A stretch of 13,749 bases of DNA from contig JBBKWG010000281.1 of NCBI GenBank assembly GCA_037968835.1, positions 1-13,749 on the forward strand. The letters are read 5' to 3'. Within the stretch, counting starts at the first letter, position 1; every line of letters starts with the position of its first letter. The position numbers were made by a program, and so were the translations under genes. Below, piece by piece: positions 6,406 through 12,454 of the stretch. The notes below the pieces were generated by a model that was not told where the DNA came from, made no database searches, and saw nothing but the letters and a program-made list of their open reading frames with translations. The DNA comes from JBBKWG01 sp037968835 (GTDB lineage Bacteria; Pseudomonadota; Alphaproteobacteria; Rhodobacterales; Rhodobacteraceae).

Positions 6406-7463
6406 TGTCGGGTGTCACACTCAACGAGGTCATCAAACGGTACGGCGATGTTCAGGTCATCCACGGTGTCGACCTGGAGATCGAGGACGGTGAGTTCTGC
6501 GTGTTCGTCGGTCCATCGGGTTGCGGCAAGTCCACGCTGTTGCGCATGGTCGCCGGGCTTGAGGAGACGACCGAGGGCCAGATCAATATCGGCACGCGGG
6601 ACGTGACCAGGCTCGATCCGTCCGAGCGGGGCGTGGCGATGGTGTTCCAGACCTACGCGCTTTACCCGCACATGACGGTCGAAGAGAACATGGGGTTCGG
6701 GCTGAAGATGAACGGCCACCCCAAGCCCGAGATCAAGTCGAAGGTGGCCGAAGCCAGCCGCATTCTGAAACTCGACGACTATCTGAACCGCAAGCCTGCC
6801 GCGCTTTCGGGTGGCCAGCGCCAGCGTGTCGCCATCGGGCGTGCAATCGTTCGGGGACCGGAAGTGTTCCTGTTCGACGAGCCACTCTCGAACCTCGATG
6901 CGGAACTCCGGGTTGAAATGCGCGTCGAGATCGCCCGCCTTCACACCGAAATCGGCGCGACGATGATCTATGTCACCCACGATCAGGTCGAGGCGATGAC
7001 GCTGGCCGACAAGATCGTGGTGTTGCGTGCGGGCCGGATCGAACAGGTCGGCGCGCCGCTTGATCTCTATCGCAATCCCGACAACCGGTTTGTCGCCGGG
7101 TTCATCGGTTCGCCGGCGATGAACTTCCTCCAGGGGACGGTCAAAGGTGGCGCGGTCGAAGTTGCGTCGCTGCAAACCACGGTGTCGCCACCGGTATCGC
7201 TTCCGCCCGACGGCACCGAAGTGTCGATCGGCATTCGCCCCGAGCACATCCTCATCGACCGCAACGGAACGACCCACAAGGTCGAGCTGACCGAGGCGCT
7301 GGGCGGCGTCAGCTATAGTTATCTGGCCGGGCCGGGGGGCGAGAAGATGATTGTCGAGGAACGCGGGGAAGTCCGATCCAGGCTTGGCGATACGGTCGGG
7401 ATCGGTTTCGAGCCGTCCTCGCTGATGGTGTTCGACCGCAAGACAGAAGCCAGAATTCGCTAG
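6405..7463 (+). CDS. Sugar ABC transporter ATP-binding protein, UgpC/MsmK/MalK type
   Basis: A 352-residue cytoplasmic ATPase that powers the CUT1 importer. Seen: Walker A GPSGCGKST (36-44), Q-loop Gln82 in VFQTYALYPHMT, signature LSGGQ (134-138), Walker B VFLFDEP (154-160), D-loop NLDAELR and switch His192 (YVTHDQ). The C-terminal TOBE-type regulatory domain carries SIGIRPEH (274-281). The true start is the ATG at 6405, which overlaps the TAA of the IclR gene (TAATG) with GGGGA about 8 nt upstream; reading further upstream would only run through the regulator in another frame. It is transcribed with the regulator and divergently from its permeases. ATPases of this type sometimes serve several importers, so a wider role is possible. 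Confidence 0.95.
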   Translation: MSGVTLNEVIKRYGDVQVIHGVDLEIEDGEFCVFVGPSGCGKSTLLRMVAGLEETTEGQINIGTRDVTRLDPSERGVAMVFQTYALYPHMTVEENMGFGLKMNGHPKPEIKSKVAEASRILKLDDYLNRKPAALSGGQRQRVAIGRAIVRGPEVFLFDEPLSNLDAELRVEMRVEIARLHTEIGATMIYVTHDQVEAMTLADKIVVLRAGRIEQVGAPLDLYRNPDNRFVAGFIGSPAMNFLQGTVKGGAVEVASLQTTVSPPVSLPPDGTEVSIGIRPEHILIDRNGTTHKVELTEALGGVSYSYLAGPGGEKMIVEERGEVRSRLGDTVGIGFEPSSLMVFDRKTEARIR

Positions 7464-7482
7464 GCCAGCACTGCCTCCGGCG

Positions 7483-7506
7483 GGAGTATTTTAACCACGA
7501 AGAAAG
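7483..7506 (+). repeat. GGAGTATTTT-type intergenic repeat, left copy
   Basis: GGAGTATTTTaaccacGAAGAAAG begins 20 nt after the ATPase stop, preceded by a CTCC/GGAG stem (7475-7486). With its T-rich tail it could be a weak terminator of the IclR-ATPase transcript. It matches the right copy in inverted orientation, with differences in the middle. Confidence 0.55.
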
Positions 7507-7577
7507 ACTTTCCGCGTCATCCTGATTGCTCGGTACAGGCGAGAGCGCCGATGACCGCCCAAGGAGAAGTGTCTCCG

Positions 7578-7606
7578 GAAGGCGTCCTGCCGCTTGGGGC
7601 GCCTTC
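7578..7606 (+). terminator. Possible stem-loop terminator upstream of ybeY
   Basis: GAAGGCG pairs perfectly with CGCCTTC across a 15-nt loop and is followed by TTCTTAG, a poor U-tract. It could end transcription from the sugar side or be part of a larger fold. The right arm overlaps the right repeat copy. Confidence 0.35.
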
Positions 7607-7625
7607 TTCTTAGCAAAAATACTCC
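7602..7625 (-). repeat. GGAGTATTTT-type intergenic repeat, right copy
   Basis: On the minus strand this reads GGAGTATTTTTGCTAAGAAG followed by AAGG. It is the same element as the left copy but inverted, and the pair encloses about 95 nt. I recall similar sequences near gene ends in Rhodobacteraceae; this is recollection, not a search result. Confidence 0.55.
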
Positions 7626-7699
7626 GGGTGAGACGCCGAAGGCGGCGGGGGCAGCGCCCCTCTGGCACTTGCGGCGCTTTTCAGCGAAACGTGGCGCTT

Positions 7700-8215
7700 A
7701 TGGGCGTGGATCTCATCATCGAAGACGACCGCTGGAAGGACGCGGCGATCAGCACCCTTGCGGAACGCGCTGTCGGTGCGGCGCTTGCCCATCTCGGCTA
7801 TGCGCCCGACGACTGGGAAATCGCGCTGCTGGCGTGCGACAATGTGCGAATCGCGGCATTGAACGCGGACTTTCGCGGCAAGCCGCAGCCGACCAATGTG
7901 CTGTCCTGGCCCTCGGCCGAGCGCGGATCTGCGAAAGCGGGCGTCCGGCCAGCGCCGCCGGAGCCTCACGGCGACCCGGAACTCGGCGATATTGCGCTGG
8001 CCTATGAGACATGTTTCGCCGAAGCCAAGGCCGCCGGGCGACCTGTGGCGGATCATCTCACCCACCTGATCGTGCATGGAACCTTGCATCTTTTGGGATA
8101 CGATCACATCCGCAAGTCCGACGGTGACTTGATGGAGGCCACCGAAATCGCGATACTTGCGAAACTTGGCGTGCCGAACCCATATGAGAGTGCGGGACCG
8201 GACGGTTCCGAGTGA
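7700..8215 (+). CDS. ybeY: Endoribonuclease YbeY (rRNA maturation factor)
   Basis: A 171-residue metal-dependent RNase needed for 16S rRNA 3' maturation and ribosome quality control. The diagnostic zinc motif is HGTLHLLGYDH (126-136), with His126, His130 and His136 as ligands. NADFRGKPQPTNVLSWP (55-71) is the conserved substrate-side loop, followed by GDIALAYE after a short Pro-rich insertion. I chose the ATG at 7700; a GTG at 7691 would add three residues, and neither has a clear Shine-Dalgarno. It heads the ybeY-corC-lnt-metK block. In many relatives phoH lies directly upstream; here that place is taken by the sugar locus. Confidence 0.93.
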   Translation: MGVDLIIEDDRWKDAAISTLAERAVGAALAHLGYAPDDWEIALLACDNVRIAALNADFRGKPQPTNVLSWPSAERGSAKAGVRPAPPEPHGDPELGDIALAYETCFAEAKAAGRPVADHLTHLIVHGTLHLLGYDHIRKSDGDLMEATEIAILAKLGVPNPYESAGPDGSE

Positions 8216-8252
8216 GTTTAGGCCGAGCGAGTTTGGGCCAGAGTGATATTGG
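8208..8252 (+). repeat. Three degenerate 15-nt tandem units between ybeY and corC
   Basis: CCGAGTGAGTTTAGG, CCGAGCGAGTTTGGG and CCAGAGTGATATTGG follow each other directly. Units 1 and 2 differ at two positions; unit 3 is more diverged. They begin in the last codons of ybeY and end just before the corC ribosome-binding site. This looks like local slippage rather than a functional site. Confidence 0.45.
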
Positions 8253-8261
8253 AAAGGAACG

Positions 8262-9152
8262 ATGGGCGAAGCGACGGACGGATCCTCTAACGCAGCGCAG
8301 GGCGCGCAAGACGAGGAAGAAGAAAGTTCGAGGGGTTTCTTCGGACGGCTGATGGAAGCCTTCGGCAGCGCCGAAGAAGATGCAAACAGCAGTGAAAATG
8401 GGGCAACTGGCAGAGACGGCGGCAATCGTTCCGTGGCCGCGGGGTTGCTCAATCTGACGCGTATGCGCGTCGAGGACGTCATGCTCCCCAAGGTCGAGAT
8501 CGTGGCGGTTCCCTCTGACATCGAGAAGGACGATCTGGTCGAGGTGTTTCGCCAGAGCGGCCTTACGCGCCTTCCGGTTTACCGGGGCACGCTCGACACG
8601 CCGGTGGGCATGGTCCACCTGAAGGACTTCGCGCTCAGCCACGGGTTCAACGGCACCGGCGAGCGGTTCACGCTGTCAAAGATGCTGCGTCCGTTGCTGT
8701 ATGCGCCGCCATCAATGCCGATCGGGGTGCTGTTGCAGAAGATGCAGACCGACCGGATGCACATGGCGCTGGTCATCGACGAATACGGCGGAGTTGATGG
8801 TCTGGTCACGATCGAGGACTTGATCGAACAGGTCATCGGCGAGATCGAAGACGAACACGACATCGCCGAAGGGCGGTTCTGGACCGAGGAAGCGCCGGGC
8901 TGTTATCTGGCACAGGCGCGCACTCCGGTTGACGAATTCGAGGATGAGATCGGTCAGAAACTCGTCGACGAGGCGGACGAGGAAGAGATCGACACGCTTG
9001 GTGGACTGGTCTTCATGCTGGCCGGTCGCGTGCCTGCGCGCGGCGAAGTCGTGAAACACCCCGACGGACCGGATTTCGAGGTCGTCGACGCCGATCCCCG
9101 GCGAATAAAGCGACTGCGCGTGCGTCTCAAAGCAGCGAAAGCCGCCGAGTGA
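8262..9152 (+). CDS. CBS-domain protein of the CorC/TlyC (HlyC) family
   Basis: A 296-residue cytoplasmic protein. After an acidic low-complexity N-terminus (1-55), two CBS domains lie at about 68-128 (VEDVMLPKVEIVAVP) and 138-195 (ALVIDEYGGVDGLVTIEDLIEQVIGEIEDEHD). The CorC_HlyC transporter-associated domain follows at about 213-292, including ARTPVDEFEDEIG and DTLGGLVF. It lacks the membrane DUF21 domain of the longer family members. The name haemolysin is historical; CorC in enterobacteria is linked to magnesium and cobalt efflux, and CBS pairs bind adenosine nucleotides. It is encoded next to lnt, as in many proteobacteria. AAGGA stands shortly before the ATG. Function in this organism is not established. 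Confidence 0.92.
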   Translation: MGEATDGSSNAAQGAQDEEEESSRGFFGRLMEAFGSAEEDANSSENGATGRDGGNRSVAAGLLNLTRMRVEDVMLPKVEIVAVPSDIEKDDLVEVFRQSGLTRLPVYRGTLDTPVGMVHLKDFALSHGFNGTGERFTLSKMLRPLLYAPPSMPIGVLLQKMQTDRMHMALVIDEYGGVDGLVTIEDLIEQVIGEIEDEHDIAEGRFWTEEAPGCYLAQARTPVDEFEDEIGQKLVDEADEEEIDTLGGLVFMLAGRVPARGEVVKHPDGPDFEVVDADPRRIKRLRVRLKAAKAAE

Positions 9153-9156
9153 GCAC

Positions 9157-10662
9157 GTGAGAGGCGCCACGACCGGGTATCCGAATGCGCGCATGAGTAT
9201 CGGCTGGGCGTTGCTGGCCGGTGCGCTGGCGGCACTTGGCCATGCGCCGTTCGGGCTTTGGCCGCTGGCGTTGGCCGGATTTGCCGGGCTTGCCTATCTT
9301 CAGTCGATGCCGCTGTCGCGCGGACGTGCGGCGTTGCTGGGTTGGGCCGGCGGTGTCGCGTATTTCGCGGTCACGCTGCATTGGATCGTCGAGCCATTCC
9401 TTATTGATATCGCGCGGCACGGCTGGATGGCCCCGTTCGCGCTTATTCTGTTGTCGGGCGGTCTGGCCCTGTTCTGGGCGGTTGCGGGTTATATCGCAGC
9501 CTGGATCGGGCGACCGAGGGCAATCGTGTGGGCGGTTGCATTGGCGGGTGCTGAACTTGCGCGCGGCTATGTGCTGACCGGCTTTCCGTGGGCGCTTCCG
9601 GCCTATATCTGGACCGACACGCCGACCCGCACCGTCGCCTCGCTGGTTGGCCCATATGGCCTTAGTCTGCTGACGCTTGTGCTGACGGCATTGCCCTTCG
9701 CCCTTCCGCATCGCCAGCTTGCCGGTTCCGGCGCGCTTATCCTGCTGGCGTCGCTTGTCGCCACCGGATGGGTGGGTCTGAGCGGGACCGAGGCGTTTCG
9801 CGGCACGGTGCGGCTGGTGCAGCCAAACGTCCCCCAGAGCGAAAAGTGGGACCCCGAGAAGGCATACGGATTCGTCGAGCGTCAGATCGAGTATACAGCG
9901 GCGCCGAAGAGCGGCGTCGATTTCGTGGTCTGGCCCGAAACCGCCATTCCCTACCGCCTCGACGATGCATCACCGTTGTTCCCGCGAATCGCGTCGGCGT
10001 CCGAAGGCGTGCCGGTGGCGTTCGGCATCACTCGGATCGAGGACGGGCTTTTCCACAACAGCCTGGTCACGATCGACGGCACAGGTCAGCCCGACGAAAT
10101 CTATGACAAGGTCCGGCTGGTTCCGTTCGGTGAATACATCCCGCTTGGTCAGTTGGCCCGCTTAATCGGTCTCCAGAGTTTCGCTGCCCGCGACGGGTTT
10201 GGCTTCAGCGCCGGACAGGCTGTGCGCCTGATTGACACGCCGCTTGGTCGCGCCCTTCCGCTTATCTGCTACGAGGCAATCTTTCCCCAGCATCCGCGCG
10301 GGCTTGTGCAGCGGCCGGATTACTTGCTCCAGATCACCAACGACGCGTGGTTCGGCACGTTTTCGGGCCCTTACCAGCACTTGCAACAGGCGCAGTTCCG
10401 CGCGATCGAGCAGGGACTGCCGCTGGTGCGCGTCGCCAATACCGGCATTTCAGCGGTCATCGACCCGAAAGGGCGGATCGTTCAATCTTTGCCGTTGGGG
10501 GTTGCGGGTTTCATTGATGTCGCGATGCCGAGGGCGGTGTCGCCAACGCTTTATTCGCGCACCGGCGACTGGCCCATTGGCGTTATCGTTCTGGTAACCC
10601 TGAGCGCACTCACATTGCGGCGTTACCGAAACACAGTTGCATCCGAGCCTGCATCGTCGTAA
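9157..10662 (+). CDS. lnt: Apolipoprotein N-acyltransferase
   Basis: An inner-membrane enzyme of up to 501 residues that adds the third acyl chain to lipoprotein N-terminal cysteine. The N-terminal half is strongly hydrophobic, with several membrane spans between about 14 and 205. A nitrilase-type domain (about 217-460) follows, with the catalytic triad visible as Glu261 in VVWPETAIP, Lys318 in YDKVRLVPFGEY and Cys371 in LICYEAIFP. ITNDAWFG (393-400) and RVANTGISAVIDPKGR (425-440) are also conserved. A last hydrophobic helix sits at about 472-487. The start is uncertain: GTG at 9157 lies 4 nt after the corC stop, while ATG at 9193 would remove 12 residues that look unlike a membrane start. 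Co-transcription with corC is likely. Confidence 0.94.
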   Translation: MRGATTGYPNARMSIGWALLAGALAALGHAPFGLWPLALAGFAGLAYLQSMPLSRGRAALLGWAGGVAYFAVTLHWIVEPFLIDIARHGWMAPFALILLSGGLALFWAVAGYIAAWIGRPRAIVWAVALAGAELARGYVLTGFPWALPAYIWTDTPTRTVASLVGPYGLSLLTLVLTALPFALPHRQLAGSGALILLASLVATGWVGLSGTEAFRGTVRLVQPNVPQSEKWDPEKAYGFVERQIEYTAAPKSGVDFVVWPETAIPYRLDDASPLFPRIASASEGVPVAFGITRIEDGLFHNSLVTIDGTGQPDEIYDKVRLVPFGEYIPLGQLARLIGLQSFAARDGFGFSAGQAVRLIDTPLGRALPLICYEAIFPQHPRGLVQRPDYLLQITNDAWFGTFSGPYQHLQQAQFRAIEQGLPLVRVANTGISAVIDPKGRIVQSLPLGVAGFIDVAMPRAVSPTLYSRTGDWPIGVIVLVTLSALTLRRYRNTVASEPASS

Positions 10663-10677
10663 CGCGGGCCTCTGACT

Positions 10678-10722
10678 GTCACAACGGCTTCCTGGCGTGG
10701 CGGATTAACATTTAACGGAGCA
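10678..10722 (+). promoter_or_regulatory. SAM/SAH riboswitch in the metK leader
   Basis: The leader matches the SAM/SAH riboswitch, a class known from Rhodobacterales upstream of metK. Stem P1 is GTCAC (10678-10682) with GTGGC (10697-10701). The pseudoknot pairs GCTTC (10687-10691) with GGAGC (10717-10721). The recognised core CACAACGGCTTCCTGGCGTG is present. The pseudoknot contains the metK Shine-Dalgarno GGAG, 8 nt before the ATG, so ligand binding should hide it and lower SAM synthetase translation when SAM or SAH is abundant. Motif and placement agree; ligand binding is known for the class, not shown here. Confidence 0.88.
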
Positions 10723-10728
10723 CTTCCC

Positions 10729-11910
10729 ATGAACCGTCAGAACTACATATTCACCTCGGAATCCGTGTCCGAGGGCCACCCCGACAAGGTTTGCGACCGG
10801 ATCTCGGACGCGATTCTCGATGCGTTTCTGACGGAGGAACCCGAAGCCCGCGTGGCGTGCGAAACTTTTGCCACGACCGACCGGGTTGTGATTGGCGGCG
10901 AAGTGGGACTTTCCTCGCCCGAGAAGCTTGACGACTACATGGGTCGTATCGAAGGCATCGCGCGCGAGTGCATCCGCGATATCGGGTACGAGCAGGAAAA
11001 GTTCCACCACGCGACCTGCAAAGTGACGAACCTGCTGCACCGGCAATCCGCGCATATCGCCCAGGGCGTCAACGCGCGCGATAACAAGGACGAGGGCGCG
11101 GGCGATCAGGGGATCATGTTCGGCTATGCCGTCCGCGAGACCCCCGAACTGATGCCCGCCCCGATCCATTACGCCCATGCGGTGCTGAAGCGGCTGGCAG
11201 AGGCGCGCAAATCGGGGGACGAGCCAACGCTGCGCCCGGATGCGAAATCGCAATTGTCGCTGCGCTATGAAAACGGCATGCCGGTCGAGGTGACGACGAT
11301 CGTGTTGTCGACCCAGCACGCCGACGAGTCGCAGACCAGCGACGACATCCGCGCCATCGTCGAGCCCTACATCCGGGAAGTTTTGCCCGATGGCTGGCTG
11401 ACGGAGGCCACCGAATGGTGGGTCAACCCGACCGGCACGTTCGTGATCGGCGGACCGGACGGCGACGCCGGGCTGACAGGTCGCAAGATCATCGTCGACA
11501 CGTATGGCGGCGCGGCTCCTCACGGTGGCGGCGCGTTTTCCGGCAAGGATCCGACCAAGGTGGACCGCTCGGCTGCCTATGCCGCCCGCTATCTGGCCAA
11601 GAACGTCGTCGCGGCGGGCATGGCGGAACGCTGCCTGATTCAGTTGAGCTACGCTATCGGCGTCTCGAAACCGCTGTCGGTCTATGCGGACACGTTCGGC
11701 ACCGGCGAGATTGATCCGACGGCAATTGAACGCGCTGTGCAATCGGTAATGGACCTCAGCCCGCGCGGCATTCGCGAGCATCTGTCGCTGAACCGTCCGA
11801 TCTACGAGAGGACTGCGGCCTACGGCCATTTCGGCCGCGCTCCGGAAAGCGACGGCGGGTTTTCGTGGGAACGCACGGACCTGGTGGATGCGTTGAGACG
11901 CGCCGTCTGA
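10729..11910 (+). CDS. metK: S-adenosylmethionine synthetase
   Basis: A 393-residue cytosolic enzyme making SAM from methionine and ATP, with release of phosphate and pyrophosphate. Seen: SESVSEGHPDKVCDRISDA (10-28; His17 and the metal/ATP-binding residues), the SAM-synthetase signature GAGDQGIMFGYA (123-134), and the glycine-rich GGGAFSGKDPTKVDRS (266-281) that binds the phosphates. Length and motif order are those of bacterial MetK, with no missing key residue. Translation is probably controlled by the SAM/SAH riboswitch directly upstream. The 66-nt gap after lnt leaves open whether it is co-transcribed with ybeY-corC-lnt or has its own promoter; I see no convincing one. In relatives trmB often follows metK, but here an ArsR/SRPBCC pair follows. 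Confidence 0.97.
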   Translation: MNRQNYIFTSESVSEGHPDKVCDRISDAILDAFLTEEPEARVACETFATTDRVVIGGEVGLSSPEKLDDYMGRIEGIARECIRDIGYEQEKFHHATCKVTNLLHRQSAHIAQGVNARDNKDEGAGDQGIMFGYAVRETPELMPAPIHYAHAVLKRLAEARKSGDEPTLRPDAKSQLSLRYENGMPVEVTTIVLSTQHADESQTSDDIRAIVEPYIREVLPDGWLTEATEWWVNPTGTFVIGGPDGDAGLTGRKIIVDTYGGAAPHGGGAFSGKDPTKVDRSAAYAARYLAKNVVAAGMAERCLIQLSYAIGVSKPLSVYADTFGTGEIDPTAIERAVQSVMDLSPRGIREHLSLNRPIYERTAAYGHFGRAPESDGGFSWERTDLVDALRRAV

Positions 11911-12044
11911 ACCGGACGTTTGCGAAACTGTCGGTGCGTTGCGGCGAGGGAATGCGCTGCGATGAGCCGTCCTGCGTGTCGGCATGATTGAAGGACGCGG
12001 CGGCAGGCGGACTTTCGACAGCCGAGCGAGATTTCTCTCGTAAT

Positions 12045-12072
12045 TCAAAATTACTTTGGCGTTTGGCTAAGT
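12045..12072. other. Gap after metK: 8-bp inverted repeat upstream of the ArsR gene
   Basis: The gap 11911-12112 holds no gene that I can support. Its left part (11911-12040) shows only a weak CGAGA/TCTCG stem (12027-12040) and no clear metK terminator. From about 12045 it is A/T-rich, and AATTACTT pairs perfectly with AAGTAATT across 12 nt, a dyad well suited to a dimeric ArsR-family repressor. The dyad overlaps the first of the two 22-bp repeats and lies just upstream of the candidate -35. Confidence 0.5.
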
Positions 12073-12073
12073 A
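12052..12073 (+). promoter_or_regulatory. 22-bp repeat A, candidate ArsR operator
   Basis: TACTTtGGCGTtTGGCTAAGtA is matched by repeat B at 19 of 22 positions, exactly 50 bp downstream. It sits immediately before the candidate -35. Its ends carry the ACTT/AAGT symmetric arms seen in ArsR-type sites. Confidence 0.55.
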
Positions 12074-12077
12074 ATTA

Positions 12078-12105
12078 TTGACGGCCGTCCGTATCGGCTC
12101 ATACT
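12078..12105 (+). promoter_or_regulatory. Candidate promoter of the ArsR-SRPBCC pair, probably leaderless
   Basis: TTGACG (12078-12083; 5 of 6 to the -35 consensus), a 16-nt spacer and CATACT (12100-12105; 4 of 6 to the -10). Transcription would begin about 7 nt later, at 12112-12113, which is the A of the ATG. No Shine-Dalgarno precedes the ATG, which agrees with a leaderless mRNA. Confidence 0.5.
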
Positions 12106-12123
12106 TAGGCGTATGGCTAAGCA
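12102..12123 (+). promoter_or_regulatory. 22-bp repeat B, candidate ArsR operator over the start codon
   Basis: TACTTaGGCGTaTGGCTAAGcA contains the dyad CTTAG-N8-CTAAG. It overlaps the -10, the predicted transcript start and the ATG at 12113, so a bound protein would block initiation directly. Part of it encodes the first residues of the ArsR protein, so its conservation with repeat A is under double constraint. Confidence 0.55.
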
Positions 12124-12454
12124 TGATTCCGACCTCGACCGCATATTCTCCGCTCTCGGCGATCCGACGCGCCGGGCGATATTCGCGCGACTGTCCCGTG
12201 GCCCGGCCAGCGTCAGCGAATTGGCCGGGCCGCACGACATCGCCTTGCCGACGTTTCTCGGTCATCTGAAAAAGCTGGAGATGTCGGGGCTTGTCGAGAC
12301 CTCAAAGAAGGGCCGGGTCCGCGTTTGCAGGGTCTCGCCCGAAGCGTTTGCCCCGGCTCAGTCGTGGCTCGACGAACAGCGACGGCTTTGGGAAACGCGG
12401 CTGGAACAATTTGACAATTTCGCAATTAATCTAGCAAAGGACAGACAGCGATGA
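12113..12454 (+). CDS. ArsR-family helix-turn-helix repressor
   Basis: A 113-residue winged-helix protein. The IFSALGDPTRRAIFARLSRG block (11-30) and the helix-turn-helix VSELAGPHDIALPTFLGHLKKLEMSGLV (34-61) are typical of the ArsR/SdpR subfamily. The wing follows (TSKKGRVRVCRVSPEAF), then a C-terminal helix rich in Trp, Arg and Glu (WLDEQRRLWETRLEQFDNF). The metal-binding ELCVC motif of classical ArsR is absent (the region reads SELAGPHD), so it is unlikely to be an arsenic or metal sensor of that type. Its stop overlaps the SRPBCC-domain start by 4 nt (ATGA). Such ArsR-SRPBCC pairs recur in bacteria, and the repressor is probably autoregulated through the two 22-bp repeats. The inducer is unknown. 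Confidence 0.93.
   Translation: MAKHDSDLDRIFSALGDPTRRAIFARLSRGPASVSELAGPHDIALPTFLGHLKKLEMSGLVETSKKGRVRVCRVSPEAFAPAQSWLDEQRRLWETRLEQFDNFAINLAKDRQR

Larger units (their letters stand above)
7464..7699. other. Non-coding gap between the sugar locus and ybeY: repeats and hairpins
   Basis: No credible gene is seen: a frame open into ybeY here gives only low-complexity Arg/Gly-rich sequence. The gap holds two facing copies of a GGAGTATTTT-type repeat (listed separately). Between them are nested stems: CGGT/ACCG (7531-7534 with 7554-7557) enclosing GGCG/CGCC (7538-7541 with 7546-7549), then GGAGA/TCTCC (7563-7567 with 7572-7576), then GAAGGCG/CGCCTTC. A further stem GGGGC/GCCCC (7648-7652 with 7656-7660) lies before ybeY. 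I matched it to no riboswitch or small RNA class that I know. Confidence 0.6.

Noticed and set aside
7531..7606. Glycine, fluoride, twister or other known RNA class between the ATPase gene and ybeY
   Set aside because: I compared the conserved cores from memory (for example GCGCCGAAGG-type glycine and hammerhead CTGATGA motifs) and none fits; only unnamed hairpins remain.
7526..7699. Possible N-terminal extension of ybeY upstream of 7700
   Set aside because: The extension is Arg/Gly-rich and overlaps the inverted repeats and hairpins; YbeY proteins begin near the (V/L)D-L-I-I-E-D segment.
10637..10665. A dedicated metK promoter with TTGCAT as -35
   Set aside because: The matching -10 (TAACGC) agrees with consensus at only two positions, so transcription from within or upstream of lnt is equally likely.
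12027..12040. CGAGA/TCTCG stem as the metK terminator
   Set aside because: The stem has only 5 bp, is A/U-closed at the loop and has no U-run after it; it is too weak to call.
10705..12048. Minus-strand open frame of 447 codons opposite metK
   Set aside because: It is antisense to a full-length MetK with all signatures and runs across the riboswitch and the ArsR leader; no family match is evident.
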